A DNA stretch of 6,942 nucleotides, from the NCBI GenBank assembly GCA_964617065.1, contig CAZTVM010000097.1, positions 1 through 6,942 of the forward strand, in the 5' to 3' direction. The notes beneath the pieces are model-generated. The model had not been told where the DNA came from. It saw only the letters and a program-made list of their open reading frames with translations, and did not search any database. Shown one piece after another: positions 1 through 6,827 of the stretch (positions within the stretch are counted from its first letter, which is position 1; each line of letters opens with the position of its first letter). The stretch is from JAVBNU01 sp964617065 (GTDB lineage Bacteria > Cyanobacteriota > Vampirovibrionia > Gastranaerophilales > Gastranaerophilaceae). Position numbers and translations under genes: made by a program.

Positions 1-546
1 GCCTCCACCTATTACAAAGTCTTTATTCGTATTCATTATTTTTTCACCAATAGAATAAGCGATATCAAATATTTTATCAGTGTTAATATCTTCTCTATTC
101 AATCCCATAGAACCGGTCATATCTACACGGCCAAGAACTATTCCAGTTACATCTTTAAAATACGGTGATGAAAATATTTCATCTAAATTATTAAACCCTG
201 TGATTGTTTCAATGTTAATCAGAAATTTTATTTCATTACGTTCTTCCTCAGGAAAAGCCATTTTTGTCGCTTGAATATATTTTTGCATTGCATAAGCCGT
301 TTCAATCATAGGTGCAACAATTGCGTTTACTCCGATAGTTCTAGCATCGTACATGTCTTTTATGGCTTCGCAACCGCCTATTTTTATGGTTAAATCAAGC
401 CCTGCTCTAGTAACGACCTCTTTCAATCGCAATGCTTCTTCTAGTCTCGTACCTTCCGCTTCAAACTCTGCTTTTACACCTATAACGTGATGATTTTCTT
501 TCAAATCTATAAGCGTTTCTACCATTTTTTTTTCTAAATTATTCAT
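1..546 (-). CDS. HpcH/HpaI aldolase / citrate lyase beta family protein, 3' end missing
   Basis: The first 182 codons of a gene run off the window at position 1 without a stop. The translation begins MNNLEKKMVETLIDLKEN and has the layout of the HpcH/HpaI (2-oxo acid) aldolase and CitE family, a TIM barrel that makes or breaks C-C bonds through a metal-bound enolate. Visible motifs are GVNAIVAPMIET (residues 72-83), the strand INIETITGF with Glu113, and LGRVDMTGSMG with Asp142. Glu113 and Asp142 sit where the family's two acidic metal ligands lie. Family members are usually about 250 residues, so roughly a quarter is missing. The ATG is preceded by GGAGAG (550-555) with a 3-base spacer, and the gene starts 11 bases after the epimerase stop, so it is the last visible gene of the operon. 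Its substrate is unknown. The location suggests aldol chemistry on a keto sugar or making of a small precursor, but this is inference. An A9 run lies at codons 5-8. Confidence 0.85.
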   Translation of the reverse strand, partial: MNNLEKKMVETLIDLKENHHVIGVKAEFEAEGTRLEEALRLKEVVTRAGLDLTIKIGGCEAIKDMYDARTIGVNAIVAPMIETAYAMQKYIQATKMAFPEEERNEIKFLINIETITGFNNLDEIFSSPYFKDVTGIVLGRVDMTGSMGLNREDINTDKIFDIAYSIGEKIMNTNKDFVIGGG

Positions 547-557
547 TTACTCTCCGA

Positions 558-1442
558 TTATTTGTCTGATAATAACAAATTTTTGTCTATTATTTCTTTT
601 CTATTATTATAATATTCGTACAATGAAGAAATTGCATCATTTATTGAAGTAAATTTAAGATTGCTCATTTCCTCATGTAGTCTGGTATTGTCACCTGTGT
701 AATCCAGTCCATATCCTTCTTTTGCAACTTTTATTTCAATATCTTTTTTACTTATTTTTTTTATTTTAAGCGCTAGTTCTAAAAGTTCAACACTCTCGTC
801 CGGCACAATATTATACGTTTTATATTTTACATCATTTTCAATAAAAAACTCTAGTATTTCCATTAAATCATCGATAAAAAGATAACTAAACCTTCGATTT
901 TGACGCAAAGTTATAGGTAGTCCGTAAATAGATTTGCATATTGCGTTTGATATAAATCTAATTTCCCAATCTTCGTATTTCCCAAAAATCCCAAAAATAT
1001 TCAAATCAACAAAATTATCCAAATTACATATTTGCTTTGCAACAACATATTTGCAAAAACTGTGGTCGTCGCTTCCTAAATTTTTGAAAATTTCTTCTTC
1101 CTTAACTTTGAAATTATTTTTAGCTGCATCGTAAATCGCTCCGGAGCCAAAATTTATAACTTTTCCAAACTTGGCTTTATGTCTTTCGAGATTTTGAAAC
1201 ATTTTTAAATTTGAGTAAAAAATATTATTTAAGTCTTTTGAATTTCTATGGGACGGTTTTACTGCCGTATGCAGAACAACATCAAAAGATTTATTTTCTA
1301 AAAATTCATCAACTTGCTTTGTATCAATTAAATTCAAATCAGATGATGTCGGTGCAAATATTTCATACTTTTCATCGAGATAACTTTCTTTTATATTTTT
1401 TCCGATAAACCCTCGTCCGCCTGTTAATAAAATTTTTTTCAC
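558..1442 (-). CDS. NAD(P)-dependent sugar epimerase/reductase, extended SDR family
   Basis: A 294-residue extended short-chain dehydrogenase/reductase, likely cytosolic and acting on a nucleotide-linked keto sugar. The N-terminal Rossmann motif is TGGRGFIG (residues 7-14). A DVVLHTA strand follows at 54-60, then the substrate-side FGSGAIY (98-104) with Ser100, and the catalytic pair YVVAK (Tyr132, Lys136). The region NIFGIFGKYEDW (148-159) followed by FISNAI and the RFSYLFIDDL stretch (184-193) is typical of NAD-dependent epimerase/dehydratase proteins in O-antigen loci. The start is GTG; its TGA-containing overlap with the rfbH stop is 4 bases (GTGA), which implies translational coupling. 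By position after rfbH it is the best candidate for reduction or epimerisation at C-4 of the CDP-3,6-dideoxy-4-keto sugar, the role of abequose, paratose or ascarylose synthases. The exact product cannot be read from the sequence. The C-terminal 20 residues are lysine-rich and probably not conserved. Confidence 0.88.
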   Translation of the reverse strand: MKKILLTGGRGFIGKNIKESYLDEKYEIFAPTSSDLNLIDTKQVDEFLENKSFDVVLHTAVKPSHRNSKDLNNIFYSNLKMFQNLERHKAKFGKVINFGSGAIYDAAKNNFKVKEEEIFKNLGSDDHSFCKYVVAKQICNLDNFVDLNIFGIFGKYEDWEIRFISNAICKSIYGLPITLRQNRRFSYLFIDDLMEILEFFIENDVKYKTYNIVPDESVELLELALKIKKISKKDIEIKVAKEGYGLDYTGDNTRLHEEMSNLKFTSINDAISSLYEYYNNRKEIIDKNLLLSDK

Positions 1443-2794
1443 TGCTTTATTCCCTTAATAAATTTGTGAATTAATGCAGATGTTTTGTCCAACTCTTTTT
1501 CGCTCAAACCGGGAAATACACCAACCCAAAAAGTATTATTCATGATAAATTCCGTATTTGGTAAGAGCCTATAATGCTCCTCATTTAAATTTTTTGAATT
1601 AAGTAACTTAGAATTACCTATTCTTAAATCAATGTCATTTTCAACAAACATAGGCTGACGTAAAATATTACCCGCAAAAAGTTGACGAGTTCCGACCCCA
1701 TTTTTTTCGAGGTACTCTACTAATTCTTGTTTATTGAAATTTTGATTAGGTTTTACTGAAATCAAAAAGCCAAACCACGAAGGAGTAGTTTTTTCAGAAA
1801 TACTCGGCAAAATCAAGTATTCCTGTAAATCAGATAATTTATTCGACAAATATTGAGCATTTTTTGTCCTTTTCTCTAAAAAGCTTGATAATTTTTTTAA
1901 CTGGGAACAGCCTAACGCCGCTTGCCAATCTGTAATTTTTAAATTAAATCCTAAATGAGAGTAAGTAAATTTATGGTCATAACCAAAAGGCAAATTTCCT
2001 AGTTGCTGAGAAAATCTTTTTCCACAAACTCCGTCATGTCCAGTAGGACAAGAACAATCACGTCCCCAATCACGAAAACTCATTATAATTTTGTGCAAAG
2101 TTTCATTATTCGTAACAACTGCGCCTCCTTCGCCCATCGTTATATGATGCGCAGGATAAAAGCTAAATGTTCCTATATCACCTATTGTGCCGACTTTCCT
2201 GCTGTCATACTGCGCTCCTAGTGCGTCGCAACTATCCTCTATGAGCCACAAATTATGCTTTTCACACAAAACCTTAATTCTGTGTAAGTCAAAAGTGTTT
2301 CCTAATGTATGAGCCAGAAAAATTGCTTTCGTTTTTTCAGTAATGGCTTGCTCAATTTCACTAACAGCAATATTATAAGTCCCTATTTCGCAATCGACAA
2401 AAACCGGAATTGCGCCCCATTGAACAATAGGATTGATTGTAGTCGGAAATCCTGCAGCTACAGTGATTACTTCATCGCCTTTTTTTATACGTTTTTCACC
2501 GAGTTTTGTTGATGTTAACGCTGAAAAAGCTAACAAATTAGCTGATGAACCTGAATTTGTCGTGTGTACGTATTTTACATCTAAATATTTTCCGAATTCT
2601 TTTTCAAATTGAGTATTAAATCGACCTGCAGTTAGCCACATATCCAATGTAGCGTCTACTAAATTACTTAAATCTGCCTCGTCTAAAACTTTTCCTGCCG
2701 ATGGTATATATGTTTTGTATTGGTTTTTATTTTTTGATAATTTGAAATAGATTTTAGCCATTAGTTTTATACAATTTCTTAATATTTTTTTCAT
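1439..2794 (-). CDS. rfbH: CDP-4-keto-6-deoxy-D-glucose 3-dehydrase (E1)
   Basis: A 451-residue member of the DegT/DnrJ/EryC1 fold, specifically RfbH/DdhC/AscC (E1). This enzyme uses pyridoxamine phosphate and a [2Fe-2S] cluster to remove the C-3 hydroxyl of CDP-4-keto-6-deoxyglucose, together with an E3 reductase. Two diagnostic signs are present. The usual PLP-binding lysine is replaced by histidine in SFYPAHHITMGEGG (His216, equivalent by spacing to His220 of the Yersinia enzyme). The cluster cysteines are spaced C-x57-C-x-C-x7-C exactly as in E1: Cys189, Cys247, Cys249, Cys257. Other family blocks are TTNSGSSANLLA (78-89), EVITVAAGFPTT (108-119), FRDWGRDC (240-247) and TRQLFAGNILRQP (369-381). 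The ATG has GAGG 5 bases upstream, overlapping the preceding gene's stop 8 bases away. The first 25 residues are basic and hydrophobic, unlike the acidic helix of the Yersinia protein as I recall it. The end overlaps the epimerase start by 4 bases. Confidence 0.96.
   Translation of the reverse strand: MKKILRNCIKLMAKIYFKLSKNKNQYKTYIPSAGKVLDEADLSNLVDATLDMWLTAGRFNTQFEKEFGKYLDVKYVHTTNSGSSANLLAFSALTSTKLGEKRIKKGDEVITVAAGFPTTINPIVQWGAIPVFVDCEIGTYNIAVSEIEQAITEKTKAIFLAHTLGNTFDLHRIKVLCEKHNLWLIEDSCDALGAQYDSRKVGTIGDIGTFSFYPAHHITMGEGGAVVTNNETLHKIIMSFRDWGRDCSCPTGHDGVCGKRFSQQLGNLPFGYDHKFTYSHLGFNLKITDWQAALGCSQLKKLSSFLEKRTKNAQYLSNKLSDLQEYLILPSISEKTTPSWFGFLISVKPNQNFNKQELVEYLEKNGVGTRQLFAGNILRQPMFVENDIDLRIGNSKLLNSKNLNEEHYRLLPNTEFIMNNTFWVGVFPGLSEKELDKTSALIHKFIKGIKQ
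1451..1456 (-). promoter_or_regulatory. Shine-Dalgarno AAGGGA for the GTG-started epimerase gene
   Basis: On the minus strand AAGGGA lies inside the last codons of rfbH, 8 bases before the GTG at 1442. No ATG is available near the start of the Rossmann motif (MKKILLTGG reads directly from this GTG), so this site supports the GTG start and the overlap with rfbH. Confidence 0.6.
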
Positions 2795-2802
2795 TATAGC
2801 CT

Positions 2803-3909
2803 CTATTTTTTATCCCACGTCGGTGCAAATTCTTCGCCGATTTGTATAAAAGGTTCTTTATTATTCCAATTAGCATGAGAAGACTGATAACAGCGTCTGC
2901 ATTCAGCGCACATTTTTGTCGTATTTACGTTTTTTCTGAAATCTTGGTATTCCTTTGAGTTCCACATTTCCTCAAAGCTTTTTTTTATATCATATTCGAA
3001 AAATTTTATTGCATTTGATTGACATGGACGAACGTAACCGTCTGAACCGACAAAAAAATCTCGATACGCTACGTAGCAATTTTTGTGTATCATTTTTTCG
3101 GCGACATCATCACCTTGCAAATAAGGTAATTTTATTTTTATTCCTAAATTTTGTGCAATATGTTCTGTTTCATCGAAAATTCTTTTTACTTTTTCTTGTT
3201 TATTATACAAAGTTTCATTTAAAAGATTTTCTGAAAACACTGTTAAGTAAACGCCTTTTACCTCGTCAAGTCCGATTTCTGCTGCTAACCTGACCAAATC
3301 AGGCAGTTCATCAATATTTGAGTCAAACATAGTCATAACAAAATTCATGTATGGGTAAGTTAAATTGCGTTCTTTTTTGATTTTGACAATATCTTTTAAT
3401 TGTTCAACTATAAAATTCAGTTTTGAATTAACTCGTATTCTGTCGTTAGTTTCAGGTTTTGCGCCATCAAGACTCATTGCCATAATATCGACTTTTTGCT
3501 CAAATAAAGCATTTTTTATTTTGTCCAGTCTCATTCCATTAGTTACAAAATATTTTCTGACAGGAAATTTATTCAAATAGGCTAGTATTTCTTCAAATTG
3601 TGGGTGCAAAGTAGGCTCGCCCCAACCAAAAAGTGTAACTTCTTCTATTTCATTCAAAATTGGCTCAAGTGATTTTAAATAGTCAATATTAAAAGTAGTA
3701 AGTGAAAAATTAGCTTCATCTCTGCCGCACATGATACACTTTAAATTGCAGGCATTTGTCAATTCTAGCACTAGCCTTTGTGGCTTAGATTTCAGAATTG
3801 TTGCACAACTTTCCATTTCATTTTTATTCAAAGCCGTATTTTGTTTTTGTAATTCAGTTAACTCACTGACTTGTAGCAATGACGTTGTTTTTGCTCTTAA
3901 AATTGTCAT
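2803..3909 (-). CDS. Radical SAM protein with SPASM-type C-terminal cysteines
   Basis: A 368-residue radical SAM enzyme. The S-adenosylmethionine [4Fe-4S] motif is CNLKCIMC (Cys54, Cys58, Cys61), followed by the SAM-binding GWGEP (95-99), a VTNG strand end (122-125) and AMSLDGA (144-150), all in the usual order of the partial TIM barrel. The C-terminal part carries Cys278, Cys296 (YVRPCQSN), and the close trio Cys334, Cys337, Cys340 (CAECRRC). This is the SPASM pattern that binds one or two auxiliary iron-sulfur clusters. About 45 residues precede the core and include a probable helix. SD AGGAG lies 7 bases before the ATG; the gene sits 15 bases after rfbF and 8 bases before rfbH, so it belongs to the same transcript. 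SPASM proteins modify peptides, and some act as dehydrogenases or epimerases on small substrates. Here a nucleotide sugar or polysaccharide precursor is a reasonable guess, but the substrate cannot be inferred from sequence. Confidence 0.9.
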   Translation of the reverse strand: MTILRAKTTSLLQVSELTELQKQNTALNKNEMESCATILKSKPQRLVLELTNACNLKCIMCGRDEANFSLTTFNIDYLKSLEPILNEIEEVTLFGWGEPTLHPQFEEILAYLNKFPVRKYFVTNGMRLDKIKNALFEQKVDIMAMSLDGAKPETNDRIRVNSKLNFIVEQLKDIVKIKKERNLTYPYMNFVMTMFDSNIDELPDLVRLAAEIGLDEVKGVYLTVFSENLLNETLYNKQEKVKRIFDETEHIAQNLGIKIKLPYLQGDDVAEKMIHKNCYVAYRDFFVGSDGYVRPCQSNAIKFFEYDIKKSFEEMWNSKEYQDFRKNVNTTKMCAECRRCYQSSHANWNNKEPFIQIGEEFAPTWDKK

Positions 3910-3924
3910 ATTATTTCTCCTGTT

Positions 3925-4704
3925 TTATAACCAAACAGCCCAAGGGGCTTTGTTTGTGAGCCACATTTCGTTCAATTCGTTCTTATCTCTCAACGTATCC
4001 ATTGGTGACCAAAAATCAACATGCTTGTATGCGTTTAGTTGTCTAATTTTTGCCAGATTTTCCATCGGCTCTCGTTCAAGCATAATATTGTCATTTTCTG
4101 AGTCGATATAATCGAAAACCTCAGGCTCAAATACAAAAAAACCTGCATTTATCCAAGCTCCATCGCCTCTTACTTTTTCTTTAAAAGCGGATATTGTATT
4201 GTCACTATTTATTTCCAGAGCGCCAAATTTCCCTTTAGGTTGTACAGCTGTTATAGTGAGCAATTTTTTCGATTGTTCATGTGATTTTATTAATTCATGA
4301 ATGTTTACGTCAGAAACGCCATCGCCGTAAGTAAGTAAAAATCGTTCTTTACCAACATAATTTGCAGCTTTTTTTATACGGCTGCCGGTCATTGTATTTT
4401 GACCGGTATATAAAATAGTTACTTTCCAAGGTTCATTACGTGTTTTGTGAATTTCAACACTGTTTGTCGACATATCAACGGTGATGTCTGAATATCGATT
4501 ATAATAATTTATAAAATAATCCTTTATTACGTGCGATTTATAGCCACTAAGTATGATAAAATCGTTAAATCCATAATACGAATAAATTTTCATAATATGC
4601 CACAAGATAGGCTTCCCACCGATTTCAACCATTGGCTTTGGTTTTAATTCGGTTTCTTCACTGAGTCGAGTCCCTAAACCACCTGCTAAAATGACTACTT
4701 TCAT
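3925..4704 (-). CDS. rfbF: Glucose-1-phosphate cytidylyltransferase
   Basis: A 259-residue nucleotidyltransferase that joins CTP and alpha-D-glucose 1-phosphate to CDP-glucose and pyrophosphate, the first step to CDP-3,6-dideoxyhexoses. The length matches RfbF (about 257). The signature LAGGLGTRLSEET (residues 6-18) is followed by KPKPMVEIGGKPILWHIM (21-38), which holds the conserved lysine of the sugar-phosphate site. The metal and nucleotide region TYGDGVSD (125-132) includes Asp128. Further RfbF-specific blocks are PKGKFGAL (156-163), GDGAWINAGFFVFEP (180-194), LEREPM (209-214) and FWSPMDTLRDK (231-241), with Asp236 as the probable second metal ligand. The C-terminus KAPWAVWL also resembles RfbF. 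The blocks distinguish it from glucose-1-phosphate thymidylyltransferase (RmlA). The ATG is preceded by GGAG at a 6-base distance. The gene lies 43 bases after the glycosyltransferase, the largest gap in the operon. Confidence 0.96.
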   Translation of the reverse strand: MKVVILAGGLGTRLSEETELKPKPMVEIGGKPILWHIMKIYSYYGFNDFIILSGYKSHVIKDYFINYYNRYSDITVDMSTNSVEIHKTRNEPWKVTILYTGQNTMTGSRIKKAANYVGKERFLLTYGDGVSDVNIHELIKSHEQSKKLLTITAVQPKGKFGALEINSDNTISAFKEKVRGDGAWINAGFFVFEPEVFDYIDSENDNIMLEREPMENLAKIRQLNAYKHVDFWSPMDTLRDKNELNEMWLTNKAPWAVWL

Positions 4705-4747
4705 ATTATCTCCACTTCCTCGTATGTATAAATACTACCATAAAATA

Positions 4748-6043
4748 TCAATCAATGATTATATTTTTTTTTCGTTTAATAAGTGTATCCGTTTTAATTT
4801 TTACACCAAGTTTTTTAATCGCAGACATAGCTGTTTGTGGTTTGTATAGAGTAAAAAGAATTACGTCGGCATCTATATTTTTGAGTGCCTCAGGTGGCAC
4901 TGCTAAACAATTTTTGAAAGTACTTTTTTCTTTGAATTTAGCGTCACTTACAGCTACTATATCGAATTTATTCATATCATAATTTTCAAAGAGAATTTCT
5001 CCGATTATTCCTGCACCGTATATTATTATTTTTTTATTTTTATATTTTTTTGATAATTTTTTTAGTCTATTTTCTTGTTTTGCAAACTTAAAATATTCAA
5101 TCCATTTTTCTTTCGTTTTTATATTCCAAAAATCAAAATTGCAAAAGCAAAACTCAATTTGCGCAAGTAAAAAAGCATACGCAAAAAATATTTTTTGAGA
5201 AAAAGAAAATAATCTGAATACTGAAAATAAATTCCATTTTGAATTTTCACGTAAAAAATGATTTTCTTTTATCATTGACATAAAAAGACCAAATAATGTA
5301 GATTGGTTTTGTCGCAAATTTTCAATAATTTCAGTTCTTTTACGTTTATCGAATATTAATTCAGTCGAATTTATATAACCAACCGTAAAAAACATGTTTC
5401 GTTTTGTATATGGCACTTCATTTTTATTTTGACCACGGAGCAAATTATCGGTTACAGCGTTTTTGCAACCGATTTCGACAATATTTTTTGACGGTATGAA
5501 TATTTTACTGTTATCATTCAAAAATTTTGCAAAAACTGCTAAATGCGGAAAAAAATTTCTTACATTATCGTACGCATTTGAAATAGTCGTGTCAGTTATG
5601 AATTTTGTTTTGTAAATGCATGCCGGCACAAAAGTCGCCGCATAAAACAATGCGCCGATATCATTGTCTGATTTTCGAGTTAGGACTACGTCATAGTCAG
5701 CTGTTAGCGCTGCCTCGAGCTCGTTCCAATTACTAAAATCAAATTCATCATCATCACACAAAACCCAAAGGTATTTTTTCTCAGCCATTTCAAAGGCTTT
5801 GACGATATTGGCATTGCCGCCGATATTACGGATGTTACGTATGTGCGTTATATTTGGATATTTTTGTGCGTATTGACTAATAAGTTCTGAAGTCTTATCA
5901 GTCGACGCATTATCGAGTATTTTTACACTCAAGTTCTTTACAGGTGAATTTTCGGTAAACAAAGCGTTGAGCGTGTTTTCTAAAAAAAATTTTCTATTGT
6001 AAGTAATTAAAATTACTTCCAAATTTTCTTGCAAAAAAGTCAT
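4748..6043 (-). CDS. Family 2 glycosyltransferase fused to a C-terminal Rossmann-like domain
   Basis: A 431-residue two-part protein. Residues 8-120 are a GT-A (GT2) domain: first strand VILITYNR (10-17), nucleotide-binding KILDNASTDKT (41-51), NIGGNANI (73-80) and the metal-binding acidic run WVLCDDDEF (93-101). It should transfer a sugar from a nucleotide donor onto a lipid-linked or growing glycan at the inner face of the membrane. Residues 271-306 are rich in Phe and Leu and may form amphipathic membrane-associated helices. From about residue 337 a second domain starts with IIIYGAGIIGEILFE (339-353), a GxGxxG dinucleotide-binding-like loop, followed by FDIVAVSDAKF (360-370) and ADVILFTLY (392-400). 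This resembles the small Rossmann domains attached to sugar methyltransferases and PglD-like acetyltransferases. The start lies 6 bases after the upstream stop with no clear SD, so translation may be coupled. The transferred sugar is unknown. Confidence 0.88.
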   Translation of the reverse strand: MTFLQENLEVILITYNRKFFLENTLNALFTENSPVKNLSVKILDNASTDKTSELISQYAQKYPNITHIRNIRNIGGNANIVKAFEMAEKKYLWVLCDDDEFDFSNWNELEAALTADYDVVLTRKSDNDIGALFYAATFVPACIYKTKFITDTTISNAYDNVRNFFPHLAVFAKFLNDNSKIFIPSKNIVEIGCKNAVTDNLLRGQNKNEVPYTKRNMFFTVGYINSTELIFDKRKRTEIIENLRQNQSTLFGLFMSMIKENHFLRENSKWNLFSVFRLFSFSQKIFFAYAFLLAQIEFCFCNFDFWNIKTKEKWIEYFKFAKQENRLKKLSKKYKNKKIIIYGAGIIGEILFENYDMNKFDIVAVSDAKFKEKSTFKNCLAVPPEALKNIDADVILFTLYKPQTAMSAIKKLGVKIKTDTLIKRKKNIIID

Positions 6044-6049
6044 TTTTCA

Positions 6050-6817
6050 CTAATCTTGATTTAATTCTAACATATTTTTTTGTACAGATTTAACAGCATT
6101 TTTTGACCCGGTAGTAACCTTGTTAGCTGTTTCTTTTGTAGTATCGACAACAGTTGAGCTTACATCTTTTACTTTTTGTTGAGCTTTATCAATTGTGTTT
6201 TGTTCTTGCTCAGGTACATTGTAATTAAACACTAAAATCAATTTATCCCCAGCTTTTACATCAATTTCTTCGCCTTTTGACGCATAGCTGACGACTGAAG
6301 TTTCATAAGTTTTTTGAACAGCAGACTCTAGTCTGTTTTTATCTTCTTCTGGCGCTACCAAGCCACGAACGAAATTAATAGGATATGAAATATATGGTAC
6401 AACGAAATTCGCAGCTGAAGCACCGACATTCAGTGAAGTCTCTTTCAAGTCCAGTGGATTGTATGCAATACCTTTCGCTATTGCATTAGGATTTTTAATT
6501 AAGACCGGTTTTTCAGGAGTATTAACAGGTACGTATGTCGTTAACTTAAATGCAAATGAAGCATCACGCTTACCTCGTTTGGCTTCAGTAACAGAAGTTA
6601 TACGCCCCATTAGAACATCGCCTGCATTCACAGATTCGCCATTTTTTAAGTGGAAGTCTTCAACTATTTTGACCTTTAAAGTCAAAGGCGGATTTAGCGT
6701 AGAAAGTGGTTCTTGCGTTTCAACAAGTATTTTCGCTGTAGCTGCAAAAGCTATATTGCTAAGTTGTAACGTTACTATGGCTGTTAATATTAAAAATAAT
6801 TTTAAACTCTTTTTCAT
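6050..6817 (-). CDS. Secreted protein of unknown function with signal peptide and helical tail
   Basis: I do not recognise this 255-residue protein. It starts with a classic Sec signal peptide: MKKSLK, a hydrophobic core (FLILTAIVTLQL, residues 8-19) and a likely cleavage after AFA (23-25). It has no lipobox cysteine, so it is expected in the periplasm or outside. The mature part appears beta-rich to about residue 200, with two similar stretches, NGESVNAGDVLMG (59-71) and KGEEIDVKAGDKLIL (181-195). A segment around 135-152 is hydrophobic (NFVVPYISYPINFV). The last 50 residues are a Gln/Lys/Thr-rich amphipathic helix (VDTTKETANKV, 224-234). I chose the ATG at 6817. An in-frame GTG 6 bases earlier overlaps the SD itself and is unlikely. 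The gene heads the transcript, 6 bases before the glycosyltransferase. It could be an envelope or export accessory protein, but this is only suggested by location. Confidence 0.75.
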   Translation of the reverse strand: MKKSLKLFLILTAIVTLQLSNIAFAATAKILVETQEPLSTLNPPLTLKVKIVEDFHLKNGESVNAGDVLMGRITSVTEAKRGKRDASFAFKLTTYVPVNTPEKPVLIKNPNAIAKGIAYNPLDLKETSLNVGASAANFVVPYISYPINFVRGLVAPEEDKNRLESAVQKTYETSVVSYASKGEEIDVKAGDKLILVFNYNVPEQEQNTIDKAQQKVKDVSSTVVDTTKETANKVTTGSKNAVKSVQKNMLELNQD

Positions 6818-6822
6818 ATTCA

Positions 6823-6827
6823 CTCCT
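6823..6827 (-). promoter_or_regulatory. Shine-Dalgarno AGGAG deciding the start of the secreted protein
   Basis: On the minus strand AGGAG ends at 6823, and its last G is also the first base of an in-frame GTG (6821-6823). The ATG at 6815-6817 lies 5 bases further on, the normal spacing. The ribosome binding site therefore selects the ATG and removes two residues (MN) from the longest reading frame. An A8 run (6827-6834) directly precedes it, common in AT-rich leaders. Confidence 0.75.

Noticed and set aside
80..274. Short plus-strand frame opposite the aldolase
   Set aside because: The minus strand is open throughout and carries aldolase motifs including the GRVDMTGSMG block, so this frame is a shadow.
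1439..2794. Reading rfbH as a sugar aminotransferase of the DegT family
   Set aside because: The PLP lysine is replaced by His216, and the four cluster cysteines are spaced exactly as in E1 dehydrases, which aminotransferases lack.
2955..3293. Open plus-strand frame of 112 codons inside the radical SAM gene
   Set aside because: It is antisense to the SPASM cysteines region, has no SD and a Phe/Leu-rich composition typical of a shadow frame.
3731..4111. Open plus-strand frame of 126 codons across the rfbF/radical SAM junction
   Set aside because: Both strands cannot plausibly code here. The opposite strand holds two well-supported genes, and the plus-strand translation is low-complexity Phe/Ser/Leu as expected for a shadow.
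4705..4747. 43-base gap before rfbF as a terminator or internal promoter
   Set aside because: It contains only a tiny GTATTTATAC inverted repeat with no U-tract and no paired -35/-10 boxes. It ends in a normal SD, so simple read-through is more likely.
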